Under the pieces are notes generated by a model, which did no database searches, had not been told where the DNA came from, and worked only from the letters and a program-made list of their open reading frames with translations. The position numbers and the translations under genes are program-made. DNA of 64,000 bases from Didemnitutus sp047777955. Lineage in GTDB: Bacteria > Verrucomicrobiota > Verrucomicrobiia > Opitutales > Opitutaceae. The stretch is from assembly GCF_047777955.1 (NCBI RefSeq), contig NZ_CP180537.1, positions 558,001 to 622,000 on the forward strand, given 5' to 3'. The stretch's first letter is position 1, and each line of letters starts with the position of its first letter. This document shows positions 1-8,529 of the stretch, piece after piece.

Positions 1-1326
1 GTTTCCAGCCGCAACAGCAACGTCACCGGCGGCGCCGCCCCGACCTACCAGATCGACGGCACGAACGCCGGCCGGCTCATCGACCGCCTGCCGGCCTACG
101 GCACGGGCGAGGAGGGCGGGGCCGGCTTTCAGGCCGACTTGACGGCCCGCTACTGGCTGGCGCAGCACCGGCTCGAGAATCGAACGCTGCTTACGTTCGA
201 CTACTCGCGCTACACGCGCACCGACCCGCAATGGCGTGCGGCCGCCGGCACGGCCCTCAACAATTCGGGCTTCGCGCGCATCTGGGATCCGCGCAACCCG
301 AACTACACCTGGCCGACGCCCGAGGCGTTCCCGACGCTTTACACGCTCAACCGCTGGAACGACAACCGCACCGACATCTACGGCCTTTTCCTGCGGCACC
401 AGACCGCCGCGTGGAAGGGACGCGCCATCCTCGTGGGCGGCATGCGCTACGATTTCGTGAAGGAGGACCTCAAACGCGAGACGGAGGCGCGCCTCGGCAC
501 CGGCCCCGTCAGCCGACTGCAGCGCGACCAGGACCACTTCACTCCGAACATCGGTCTCAACGTGGGCGTGACCGACAGTGTCCGCGCCTACGTCAACTAC
601 GCCGAGTCGTTCTTCGTCAATTCGCAGACCAACACGGCTCCGGTGGCCGGTGGAACCGTCGATCCCGTGAACGAAGGCGGCTTTGGCTGGGACTACGGCT
701 TCAAGGCTTCGCTGCTCGACGAGCAGCTCACGTTCACGCTCGGCGGCTTCTACATCGTGCGCCAGAACATCCGCGTGACGGATGAGAACGGCGATTCCCG
801 CCGCGTCGGCTCGATTCTCTCGCGCGGCGTCGAACTCGATGCGAACTGGGCGGTGACGCCCACGTTCAGCCTGCTGTTCGGCGGCGGCCTCAACAACGCG
901 GCCTACACGGAGGCGGGTCAGGACCTCGATCAAGTCGGCCGGCAAATGTCGGGCGTGCCGAAGGAGAGCGGTTACCTTGCGCTGCGGAAAACCTGGAAGA
1001 GCGGGCGATTGAAAGGCCTCAAGGTGAATTTCGGCGTGACCTACACCGGTGAAACGAAGCCGTTCCAGGATCGCGGCGGCATCGTGACCACGCTGCCCGA
1101 CGGGCGTCGCGTCGTTGCTTCGCACAGCGGCTATCGCGACATCGTCATCCCCGAATACTTCAGCACGCGCGCCGGAATCTCCTACGGATGGAAGCCGCGC
1201 GGCTCCCGCCTCAACCACTCGCTGGCCGCGAACTTCACGAACCTGCTCGACGACGACTACATCGAGCGCAGCCGGCGGGTCGTCGAGCCCTTCGGGGCGT
1301 CGTTGACCTACACCGTCAAGTATTGA
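1..1326 (+). CDS. TonB-dependent receptor, C-terminal part (5' end outside window)
   Basis: Frame 1 is open from the first base of the window to the TGA at 1324-1326, so the gene begins to the left. The visible 441 residues read as outer-membrane beta-barrel: alternating aromatic and polar strands, a 'YVNYAESF' strand typical of TonB-dependent receptors, and a last strand ending in Tyr-Thr-Val-Lys-Tyr, an aromatic-rich barrel terminus. The plug domain is not in the window, so the substrate cannot be inferred from the protein itself. The next gene is a secreted GH127 enzyme 65 bases downstream on the same strand, which suggests uptake of an arabinose-containing or similar glycan fragment. Family assignment is secure; substrate is a guess. 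Confidence 0.85.
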   Translation, partial: VSSRNSNVTGGAAPTYQIDGTNAGRLIDRLPAYGTGEEGGAGFQADLTARYWLAQHRLENRTLLTFDYSRYTRTDPQWRAAAGTALNNSGFARIWDPRNPNYTWPTPEAFPTLYTLNRWNDNRTDIYGLFLRHQTAAWKGRAILVGGMRYDFVKEDLKRETEARLGTGPVSRLQRDQDHFTPNIGLNVGVTDSVRAYVNYAESFFVNSQTNTAPVAGGTVDPVNEGGFGWDYGFKASLLDEQLTFTLGGFYIVRQNIRVTDENGDSRRVGSILSRGVELDANWAVTPTFSLLFGGGLNNAAYTEAGQDLDQVGRQMSGVPKESGYLALRKTWKSGRLKGLKVNFGVTYTGETKPFQDRGGIVTTLPDGRRVVASHSGYRDIVIPEYFSTRAGISYGWKPRGSRLNHSLAANFTNLLDDDYIERSRRVVEPFGASLTYTVKY

Positions 1327-1391
1327 CGCGCTCACCCCGGCCAAACGTGACGGCGGCGCAGGCCGCTGGGCCCCCGCCGTCCCTGCCTCTC

Positions 1392-3533
1392 ATGCCGCAC
1401 CTCAGCTCAAGTTTCCGTCGGGCCCGCCGCGCGGTGGGGCCGTGGTTGCTTCTGCTCGGCGCCGCCGCGGGACTCCGCGCGGAGCCCGACAATGCCGTGG
1501 AATTCGTCGCGACGCCGCCGGTGGATCGGCGCAACACGCATTACATCAGCAATCGCGCGCCCCTGGCGCCGACTCCCTTGGTGCCACTGCCGCTGCGGGC
1601 GATCCGCCCGGGCGGCTGGCTGCGCCAGCAGCTCGAGCTGCAGGCGGACGGCTTTCACGGCCATTTTGCGGAGATCAGCAAGTTCCTGAAAAAGGAGAAA
1701 AACGCCTGGCTCGATCTGCGCGGCGAGGGCGACCACGGCTGGGAGGAGGTGCCGTATTGGCTGAAGGGCTTTGCCCACAACGCCTACCTGCTCGGCCGGC
1801 AGGATCAGATCGCTGAGGCGCAGGCCTGGTTTGAAGGTGTGTTCGCGGGCCAGCAGCCGGACGGATGGTTCGGCCCGCGCAAGGCCAAGCCCAGCGTCCG
1901 CAGCGTCCGGGAGGGCGAACGCGATCTGTGGCCGAACATGATCATGCTCTTCGCGCTGCAGAGCTACTACGACTATTCCGACGATGTTCGCGTCCTGGAG
2001 CTGATGCGGCGTTACGCGCGCTGGCAGATGGATTATCTGCGCTCGCGGCCCGAGCGCGGAGCGACGCGCCCGGAAACGCCCTATTGGAACTGGCAGCAGC
2101 AGCGGGCGGGCGACGCGCTCTGGAACGTCTATTGGCTCTACAACCGCACCGGCGACGAATCGCTGCTCGCGCTGGCCCGCGAGATCTTTGCGTGGAGTGC
2201 CGACTGGACGTCCGGCCTCGCGAGCGCGCACAACGTGAATGTCGCCCAGAGCTTCGATACCGCGGCGATCTTCTGGCAGCAATCGCACGACCCGCGGCAT
2301 CTCGCCTCGGCCGAGCGGAACTGGACCTCGGTGCGCGCGGAATACGGCCAGGTGCCCGGCGGCATGTTCGGCGCGGATGAGCAGTTCCGCCCGGGCTTCA
2401 CGGGGCCGCGGCAGGCGGTCGAAACCTGCGGCATCGTCGAGGAGATGCTCAGCGACGAGCAGTTGCTCCAGGTAACCGGCGATCCTCGCTGGGCGGATCG
2501 GGCGGAAAACGTCGCGTTCAACAGCTTTCCCGCGTCGATGACAGCCGACCTGCGTGGCGTGCGCTACCTGACCGCGCCCAACCAGCCGCTCAGCGACGGG
2601 GCGAGCAAGGCGCCCGGCATCCGGAACGCCGGAGCGATGTTCCTGATGAGTCCGAGTCGCTATCGCTGCTGCCAGCACAATTTCGGTCACGGCTGGCCGT
2701 ATCTTGCGAGCAGCCTTTGGTTCGCGACCGGTGACGACGGCGTGGCGGCGGTTTTCTACGGCGAAAGCGAAGTGACGGCGCGAGTCGGCGCGCGGGGAAC
2801 GGAGACGAGAATCACCGCGCAAACCCATTATCCCTTCGATGAGACGGTGCGACTGAAGCTTTCACCGGCCGAGGCGACTCGCTTTCCGCTCTACCTGCGC
2901 GTGCCGGAGTGGTGCCGCGACCCGCAGCTCACGGTGAATGGCCGGACCATCGGGATCCGCCGGACCCCGGGTCCCGGATTCGTGCGGCTCGAGCGCACCT
3001 GGCGCGCGGGCGACGCCGTGGAGTTGACGCTTCCGATGCGCCTTCAACTCCGGCGTTGGGAGAAAAACGGCGGCAGCGTCAGCGTGGATCGGGGTCCGCT
3101 GACGTTTTCGCTGCAGATCAAGGAGGACTACCGGCGCGCTGGCGGCAGCGAGGCGTGGCCGTCGTGGGAGATTTGGCCGGCGTCGCCCTGGAATTTCGGA
3201 CTGGTGCTCGCTCCAGGCGATGAGACGCGGTCGTTCGCCGTGGAGACGCGGCCCTGGCCGGCAGACGACAGGCCGTTCACGCAGGCTGGCGCGCCGATCG
3301 TGCTACATGCCCGCGGCCGGCGTATCCGGGAGTGGGGGCTCGACTCGCGCGGACTGATCGACGAAGTGCAGCGCAGTCCGGCTTTCACGCCGGAGCCGGC
3401 GGTGCCCATCACTCTCATCCCGATGGGGGCCGCGCGCCTGCGGATCAGTGCCTTTCCCGTCGCTGGGGACAAACCGGAGGCGCATGCGTGGATCAAGCCG
3501 TCCGCCGCACCGGCGGCGTCGGCCAAAAATTGA
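1392..3533 (+). CDS. Secreted GH127-type beta-L-arabinofuranosidase (DUF1680 family)
   Basis: 713 residues starting at ATG 1392. This start places a signal peptide at the N-terminus (Arg-rich, then WLLLLGAAAG); the open frame upstream overlaps the receptor gene. The alpha/alpha-barrel glycosidase core follows. The zinc/nucleophile set known for Bifidobacterium HypBA1 (Glu338, Cys340, Cys417, Cys418) is matched by E344 and C346 in 'VETC' and C426-C427 in 'YRCCQHN'. E330 in 'GADEQF' is the likely acid/base. The family removes beta-L-arabinofuranosyl groups by a cysteine-nucleophile retaining mechanism. It follows the TonB receptor with a 65-base gap, probably as one transcript. Some DUF1680 members act on other sugars, so the exact substrate is open. 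Confidence 0.85.
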   Translation: MPHLSSSFRRARRAVGPWLLLLGAAAGLRAEPDNAVEFVATPPVDRRNTHYISNRAPLAPTPLVPLPLRAIRPGGWLRQQLELQADGFHGHFAEISKFLKKEKNAWLDLRGEGDHGWEEVPYWLKGFAHNAYLLGRQDQIAEAQAWFEGVFAGQQPDGWFGPRKAKPSVRSVREGERDLWPNMIMLFALQSYYDYSDDVRVLELMRRYARWQMDYLRSRPERGATRPETPYWNWQQQRAGDALWNVYWLYNRTGDESLLALAREIFAWSADWTSGLASAHNVNVAQSFDTAAIFWQQSHDPRHLASAERNWTSVRAEYGQVPGGMFGADEQFRPGFTGPRQAVETCGIVEEMLSDEQLLQVTGDPRWADRAENVAFNSFPASMTADLRGVRYLTAPNQPLSDGASKAPGIRNAGAMFLMSPSRYRCCQHNFGHGWPYLASSLWFATGDDGVAAVFYGESEVTARVGARGTETRITAQTHYPFDETVRLKLSPAEATRFPLYLRVPEWCRDPQLTVNGRTIGIRRTPGPGFVRLERTWRAGDAVELTLPMRLQLRRWEKNGGSVSVDRGPLTFSLQIKEDYRRAGGSEAWPSWEIWPASPWNFGLVLAPGDETRSFAVETRPWPADDRPFTQAGAPIVLHARGRRIREWGLDSRGLIDEVQRSPAFTPEPAVPITLIPMGAARLRISAFPVAGDKPEAHAWIKPSAAPAASAKN

Positions 3534-3572
3534 GAGAAGGCGACGGACACGCTCCGCGCGCAGCACGGCTCC

Positions 3573-4667
3573 TCAGGTAGCGGCCGCGAGAGCGGAGTGG
3601 GGGCGGCCGAGCGAGGCACCGTGCACAAAATCCGGCATGATGCGCACGTCGAAGCGGCGAGGGTCGTTTCGCCCCAGCACGCGCTTGATCGCCTGGTGAA
3701 TGGACGTGGCGAATTTCGCCGGTGGAATCGTGTAGCGGGTCGGCGCCGGCAGGAGATGCGAAAGGAACGGCTCCTCGTCTCGCGAGATAAGCGACACGTC
3801 TTTCGGCACCCGGCGGCCTTCCTGCGCGAGATGGCTGAGCACGGTCAGGTAGGAAAAGGAGTTCGATAGCAGGTAACCGGTCGGCGGCGAGGCCAGGCTG
3901 CGGAGACGGCGAAGCTCGTTGGCGATCGCCAACGGGCCCTTCGCCGGGCGGCAGATCAGCGGCGGCTCGGCGCCTTCCAGGCTGGCAATGCCCTCCCGGA
4001 AACCCAGTTCGCTGTCTTCATCCCCGCCGTGGCCCGCCTTTTCCAGGAAGAGCGCCAGTCTCCGGTGGCCTTGGCGCAGGAAGGCGGTCGCCGCGTGGCG
4101 GCAGAGCGCGCGATGGTCGATATCGACGCTGGGGAGCTCGATGCCCGCGTGCGTCGATCCGGCGACCAGGCAGGGAAGGTCGGATTGCTCGAACCAGCGT
4201 TGCATTTCGCGGTGCGAACGGGCGAGCAACCAGCAGCGCGCCGGGTGCGAGTCGACCAGCCGGCGCAGCGAGCGTCCCGCGCGGGCGCCGAAGTATTTCC
4301 AGCCCGAGACCGTTTCGAGCTGCATGCCGGCTTCGTGCAGCATGGCCATGAGGTGGTTGACCCACAGCACGGTGAAGGGGCGCGCGCCTTCGAGGGGTTC
4401 GGGCAGCAGCAGCGCGACCGTCCGGATCGGGCCGCTCCGGCGCGCGGCCGACGGTCGCATGATGGCGCTGCCGCGGCTGCGGTCCGTGCGAATGATGCCG
4501 TCCGCCCGCAACAGGGCGAGCGCCTTGCGGATGGTTTTCCGGCTGACACCCAGCCGCTCGGCGAGCGAGCGCTCGCCCGGAAGTTGCGTTCGCCAGTTGC
4601 CCTTCCGGAGCTCCGTCCGCAGGGTGCCCGCCACTTGGGCGCTGATCGATTGATACGAAGACGACAT
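3573..4667 (-). CDS. GntR-type regulator with LacI-like sugar-binding domain
   Basis: 364 residues from ATG 4667 (minus). An N-terminal GntR winged helix (about residues 5-70; 'PGERSLAERLGVSRKTIRKA', 'LRADGIIRT') is joined to a periplasmic-binding-protein-like effector domain ('RTVALLLPE', 'DIDHRALCRHA', 'GHRRLALFLE') of the LacI/GalR type. This architecture is common in Opitutaceae regulators of sugar catabolism. The gene is divergent from the aldolase operon starting at 4881, and the 213-base gap holds a palindrome (4821-4833) suited to be its operator. The usual role would be effector-relieved repression of the operon. The likely ligand is that operon's substrate, which is unknown. Confidence 0.85.
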   Translation of the reverse strand: MSSSYQSISAQVAGTLRTELRKGNWRTQLPGERSLAERLGVSRKTIRKALALLRADGIIRTDRSRGSAIMRPSAARRSGPIRTVALLLPEPLEGARPFTVLWVNHLMAMLHEAGMQLETVSGWKYFGARAGRSLRRLVDSHPARCWLLARSHREMQRWFEQSDLPCLVAGSTHAGIELPSVDIDHRALCRHAATAFLRQGHRRLALFLEKAGHGGDEDSELGFREGIASLEGAEPPLICRPAKGPLAIANELRRLRSLASPPTGYLLSNSFSYLTVLSHLAQEGRRVPKDVSLISRDEEPFLSHLLPAPTRYTIPPAKFATSIHQAIKRVLGRNDPRRFDVRIMPDFVHGASLGRPHSALAAAT

Positions 4668-4809
4668 GGAAAGTGCAGGGGCGAGGTTGGCGGATCGGGG
4701 AAAATTGGGAACCTGACGCAACCGGTCCCTTCGGGAAACCATCAGGTCAACATTGTTCTTCGGCATCGCGCCACGCTTTAGTCGCCTGCTCGCATCGTTC
4801 GCCGCCACC

Positions 4810-4838
4810 TTGACGTTCACCGGAACGGTTCCGCGGGA
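4810..4838 (+). promoter_or_regulatory. Candidate promoter with operator palindrome for the aldolase operon
   Basis: A TTGACG hexamer (4810-4815) is a good -35 element. Right after it lies a perfect interrupted palindrome, CGGAAC-G-GTTCCG (4821-4833), in the -35/-10 spacer; the -10 (about CGGGAT, 4833-4838) is weak. An operator there would block RNA polymerase, consistent with repression by the divergent GntR protein. The palindrome is seen; the binding partner is inferred. Confidence 0.45.
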
Positions 4839-4880
4839 TGACAACGTCCCACGGTGGCGAGGTCGCTGCAGCTCTCCTTT

Positions 4881-5843
4881 ATGAGTATGGCTCTCCCCCC
4901 GAATCGCGCCCTGGAAAAAATCCATGCCGGCGAGGTCGTGCGCGTTTACGTCACCGGCAACTTCGCGTCGCCGCGACATGTGGATTTCGTGGGCCGCTCC
5001 GGCGTTTTTGACGCGATCTGGTTCGACCTCGAGCATTTCGACATCCCCACGCAGGACCTGGCCACGCTTTGCCTCGTCGCCCGCGCCCACCCGGTCACGA
5101 CGATCGCGCGCTTGAAAGCCACCGATTATCAGGTGGTGATGCGAACGCTTGAAACAGGGGTGGGGGGGCTGATGTGCTCCATGGTTGCCGATGCGGAGGA
5201 GGCGCGACGGATCGTATCCTGGGCGAAATTCAACAACCCGAAGCCCATCGCCGGCGAGATCACAGGCCAGCGCGGCTGGAACGGCGGCAACATCGACAGC
5301 GGCTACGCGGCCTATCCGGCGATCGATTACATGCGGCATCAGAACACGCAGACGATGATCCTCTGCCAGATTGAGAACGAGCAGGCGCTGGCGGAAGCCG
5401 CGGCGATCGCGGCCGTGCCGGGCGTCGACGGCCTGTTCTTCGGCCCCGGGGACTACTCGGTGAGCATCGGCGTGCCCGGACAGATCGGCCACCCGGCCGT
5501 GCAGGGCGCGATCGAGCGCGTGGCCGAGGCTGCGCGCCAAGCGGGAAAATTCTGGGGCACGGTCGCGGTCGGCCAAGAACTCTACGAGCGGGCCGTGAAG
5601 CTCGGCGCGAAATTCCTCTGTCCGGGCGGCGACCTCAAGGTCATGACGCTCGGACTGCGCGAACTCGCCAAAACGTTCGACGTGGCCACCGGCACCCCGG
5701 GCGCGGCGGTCGCTCCGGCCAAGCCCCGCTACCCTGACCCGGCCGCGCTGACGGGCTCGCGCAAGTGCGCGCCTCGCGCGGACGTCCCTCCCTCCGGATT
5801 CCCTTCTCCATGTCGGAACCTGAAACTCTTCACGCGGACGTGA
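4881..5843 (+). CDS. HpcH/HpaI-family aldolase
   Basis: 320 residues from ATG 4881 (an earlier GTG at 4854 is possible). Class II, metal-dependent aldolase family that cleaves 2-keto-3-deoxy sugar acids or similar 2-oxo-4-hydroxy acids to pyruvate plus an aldehyde. Family marks seen are 'WFDLEHFDIP', the Gly-rich 'LETGVGGLM', and the metal ligands Glu in 'CQIENEQAL' and Asp in 'FGPGDYSVS'. First gene of a four-gene operon. The frame overlaps the next gene by 34 bases and its last ~30 residues look unlike the family. One extra C in the run at 5732-5734 would end the protein at TGA 5735-5737 instead, so the C-terminus may be misread. Confidence 0.85.
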   Translation: MSMALPPNRALEKIHAGEVVRVYVTGNFASPRHVDFVGRSGVFDAIWFDLEHFDIPTQDLATLCLVARAHPVTTIARLKATDYQVVMRTLETGVGGLMCSMVADAEEARRIVSWAKFNNPKPIAGEITGQRGWNGGNIDSGYAAYPAIDYMRHQNTQTMILCQIENEQALAEAAAIAAVPGVDGLFFGPGDYSVSIGVPGQIGHPAVQGAIERVAEAARQAGKFWGTVAVGQELYERAVKLGAKFLCPGGDLKVMTLGLRELAKTFDVATGTPGAAVAPAKPRYPDPAALTGSRKCAPRADVPPSGFPSPCRNLKLFTRT

Positions 5844-7444
5844 TCATCGCCGGCGCCGGCGTCGGCGGTTGTGCCGCCGCGCTGGCATTGCTCGAACACG
5901 GGCATACCGTCGTCCTCACCGAGGAATATGCCTGGATCGGCGGCCAGTTCACGTCCCAGGCGGTCCCCCCGGACGAGCACGGCTGGATCGAGCGGTTCGG
6001 CGGCACGCGCCGCTATCGGATGTTTCGCGAGGCCGTGCGTGGCTACTATCGGTCGCACTATCCGCTGAAGCCGGCCGCGCGGGAAAACCCTCGCCTGAAC
6101 CCCGGCAATGGCTGGGTGTCGCCGCTCTGTCATGAGCCGCGGGTGGCGTTGGCGGTGCTGCAGGGCCTGTTCGCGCCGCATCTCTCCAGCGGCCGTCTGC
6201 GCCTGTTGTGCGAACACGAAGTGGTGGCCCTCGAGCGCGAGGGTGCGCAGCGGTTTCGCCAGTTGACCGTCAGCGACCGCGCGACGGACGCGCAGCGGCG
6301 CTTGCGGGGACGCTACTTTCTGGACGCGACGGAAAACGGCGATCTCTTGCCGCTGGGCGAGGTGCAGCACGTGACCGGCAGCGAATCGCGCCGGCAAACG
6401 GGCGAGCCCAGCGCCGCCGCGGAGGCGCGGCCGCGCAACGTTCAGGCGCTGTCGGTCTGCTTCGTGCTCGAGGAGCAGGCGGGGGCCAATCACGTGATCC
6501 CGCGGCCCGCCCGCTACGATTTCTGGCGCGACTACCGTCCGCGGCTGTCGCCGCCCTGGCCCGGACGGCTGCTGGCGTGGGAGGGGCTGAATCCGCGGAC
6601 CATGGCGCCGATGCGCTACAACTTCGACCCGCACCGCGAGAAGCCCGGTTTGTTCTCGGGCTTGTGGGCGTTCCGCCGGATCATCGATCGCGCGCAATTC
6701 GCGGACGGCTTCTACCCGAGCGATCTGTGCCTCGTGAACTGGCCGATGATCGATTACATGGAGGCCGACATCCTGACGTGCAGTGCAGACGAGAAGCGGC
6801 GCCGGCTCGCGGACGCGCGCGAGCTCAGTCGATCCATGCTTTACTGGCTGCAGACGGAGGCACCCCGGCCGGATGGCGGGACTGGCTGGCCCGGCCTGCG
6901 CTTGCGCGGTGACGTCACCGGCACGGCCGACGGCCTCGCGATGGCTCCATACATTCGAGAATCCCGGCGCATCCGTGCCGTCACGACGATTCGCGAACAA
7001 GATGTCTCGGCCAAATTCCGTCCCGGCGACACGCTGGCGGAGCGCTACGAGGACTCGGTTGGCCTAGGCTACTACCGCATCGACCTCCACCCGTCGACGG
7101 GCGGCGACAACTACGTCGATGTGCCTTCGTTGCCCTTTCGCATCCCGCTCGGCGCGCTCATTCCGGTCGCGGAGGAGAACCTGCTGCCGGCCGCGAAGAA
7201 CATCGGCACCACGCACATCACCAACGGCTGCTATCGGCTGCATCCGGTGGAGTGGAACATCGGCGAGTCGGCCGGCCTGCTGGTGGCGCACTGTCTGGCC
7301 ACCGGTCTCACGCCGCGGGCGGTGCAGGCGGATGCGGATCGCATGCGCGCGTTCCAACGGCGGTTGGGCGAGCAGGGCGTTGAGCTGGCATGGCCCGAAA
7401 ACCTCAATCTCGACGATGGAGATCCGCATGCGCATGCGCGCTGA
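5810..7444 (+). CDS. FAD-dependent oxidoreductase (FAD_oxidored family)
   Basis: 544 residues from ATG 5810. The N-terminus carries the Rossmann FAD-binding signature 'IIAGAGVGGCAAALALLEHG', followed by 'GGQFTSQAVP', which is typical of the FAD_oxidored (PF12831) group found in Verrucomicrobia and Planctomycetes sugar loci. The C-terminus has the second FAD contact region ('AAKNIGTTHITNGCYR', 'EWNIGESAGLL'). No signal peptide, so probably cytoplasmic. Its stop overlaps the next start (TGATG at 7442-7446), so it is translationally coupled to the kelch gene. The substrate is unknown; an oxidation step on the sugar handled by the aldolase and the NanM-like epimerase is a reasonable inference. 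Confidence 0.82.
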   Translation: MSEPETLHADVIIAGAGVGGCAAALALLEHGHTVVLTEEYAWIGGQFTSQAVPPDEHGWIERFGGTRRYRMFREAVRGYYRSHYPLKPAARENPRLNPGNGWVSPLCHEPRVALAVLQGLFAPHLSSGRLRLLCEHEVVALEREGAQRFRQLTVSDRATDAQRRLRGRYFLDATENGDLLPLGEVQHVTGSESRRQTGEPSAAAEARPRNVQALSVCFVLEEQAGANHVIPRPARYDFWRDYRPRLSPPWPGRLLAWEGLNPRTMAPMRYNFDPHREKPGLFSGLWAFRRIIDRAQFADGFYPSDLCLVNWPMIDYMEADILTCSADEKRRRLADARELSRSMLYWLQTEAPRPDGGTGWPGLRLRGDVTGTADGLAMAPYIRESRRIRAVTTIREQDVSAKFRPGDTLAERYEDSVGLGYYRIDLHPSTGGDNYVDVPSLPFRIPLGALIPVAEENLLPAAKNIGTTHITNGCYRLHPVEWNIGESAGLLVAHCLATGLTPRAVQADADRMRAFQRRLGEQGVELAWPENLNLDDGDPHAHAR

Positions 7445-8529
7445 TGTCCGCACGGTGGCATGACATTTCGCTCGCCGTCGCCATGACCATTGCCGCGGCC
7501 GCGCTGTGCGGATCACCCGCCCCAACGCCACTCGTCTGGCGGCGCTGGGAAGACCTGCCCGATGCGGTCGGCCGGAAGGGCATGTATGCCGGCGTCAGCC
7601 AGGGGTGGGTGCTGCTGGCGGGGGGATCGAATTTTCCGGTTCCGGCGGCAACCGCCGGCCGGAAGACATTTCACCGGGATGTCTTCGTGCGGCGCCTGCC
7701 GCTCTCGCCCGCCCAACCCTGGCGCATCGCATCCTTCCGTTTGCCGGTGCCGCTCGGAGAAGGGGCGTCGGCGACCACCCCGGAGGGCGTCGCGTGTGTC
7801 GGCGGCCATGACGGGCGCGCCGCAGTGGCGATGGCGTTCCTGCTCCGGTGGAACGCGCGAGAGGACGAGGTCGAATCATGTCCTCTGCCCGCGCTGCCGG
7901 TCGCCACGGCGAATGCCGCCGCGGCGTGGCATGAGGGTTGGCTCTATGTCCTGGGGGGCGAGGATGCGACCGGTGCGCATGCGCGGTTTTGGCGCCTGCC
8001 ACTCGCCCGCGCCTTGGCGGACCCGGCGGGAATAGCGTGGGAGGAGCTGCCGTTGGCGGAAGGAGCGCCTGGTCGCTTCGGCTGCATCCTGGCGGTGACG
8101 GCGACACCGTCGGGGCCGCAGCTGGTGGCGGCGGGTGGGCTTTCCGGGCCGCCGAAGTCTCAGGCCGACTATCGATGCGACGTCTGGCGGTTCCATCCGC
8201 TTACGCGGCAGTGGACGCGCGGCGCGGAAATGCCGCGCGGAGCCGTGCTGGCGTCGGCAGTGCCGGTCGATGGCGGCGTGCTGGTGCTGGGCGGCTCCGA
8301 CGGGCATGATTTCGCGCGGATCAAGGAGCTCGGTGAGCGCTATCGGTTGCCGAACGAGGTCCTTCTCTACGACGGCAGGCACGACCGCTGGCGGCGGATG
8401 GGCGAGATGCCCATCGGAGCGGCGGGAGCGTCCGTCGTGCCGCTGGACAGAAGCTGGTTGCTTGTCGGCGGGGAATACGCGCCGACGCTGCGGACGCCAG
8501 CGGTGCACGAGCTGACCTGGGTGCCGTGA
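7444..8529 (+). CDS. Exported kelch-repeat protein, NanM-like mutarotase/epimerase
   Basis: 361 residues from ATG 7444, coupled to the upstream gene by TGATG. A signal peptide (about residues 1-25; 'LAVAMTIAAAALCG') precedes a six-bladed kelch propeller: the blade motifs 'VLLAGGSNFP', 'VACVGGHDGR', 'LYVLGGEDA', 'LVAAGGLSG', 'VLVLGGSDG' and 'WLLVGGEYAP' recur about every 50-60 residues. This matches N-acetylneuraminate epimerase NanM, which equilibrates sialic acid anomers in the periplasm, and related cyclically permuted mutarotases. No NanA, NanE or NanK gene is near, so a different acidic or keto sugar is possible. Its position between a catabolic oxidoreductase and a transporter supports a periplasmic step before uptake. 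Confidence 0.78.
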   Translation: MSARWHDISLAVAMTIAAAALCGSPAPTPLVWRRWEDLPDAVGRKGMYAGVSQGWVLLAGGSNFPVPAATAGRKTFHRDVFVRRLPLSPAQPWRIASFRLPVPLGEGASATTPEGVACVGGHDGRAAVAMAFLLRWNAREDEVESCPLPALPVATANAAAAWHEGWLYVLGGEDATGAHARFWRLPLARALADPAGIAWEELPLAEGAPGRFGCILAVTATPSGPQLVAAGGLSGPPKSQADYRCDVWRFHPLTRQWTRGAEMPRGAVLASAVPVDGGVLVLGGSDGHDFARIKELGERYRLPNEVLLYDGRHDRWRRMGEMPIGAAGASVVPLDRSWLLVGGEYAPTLRTPAVHELTWVP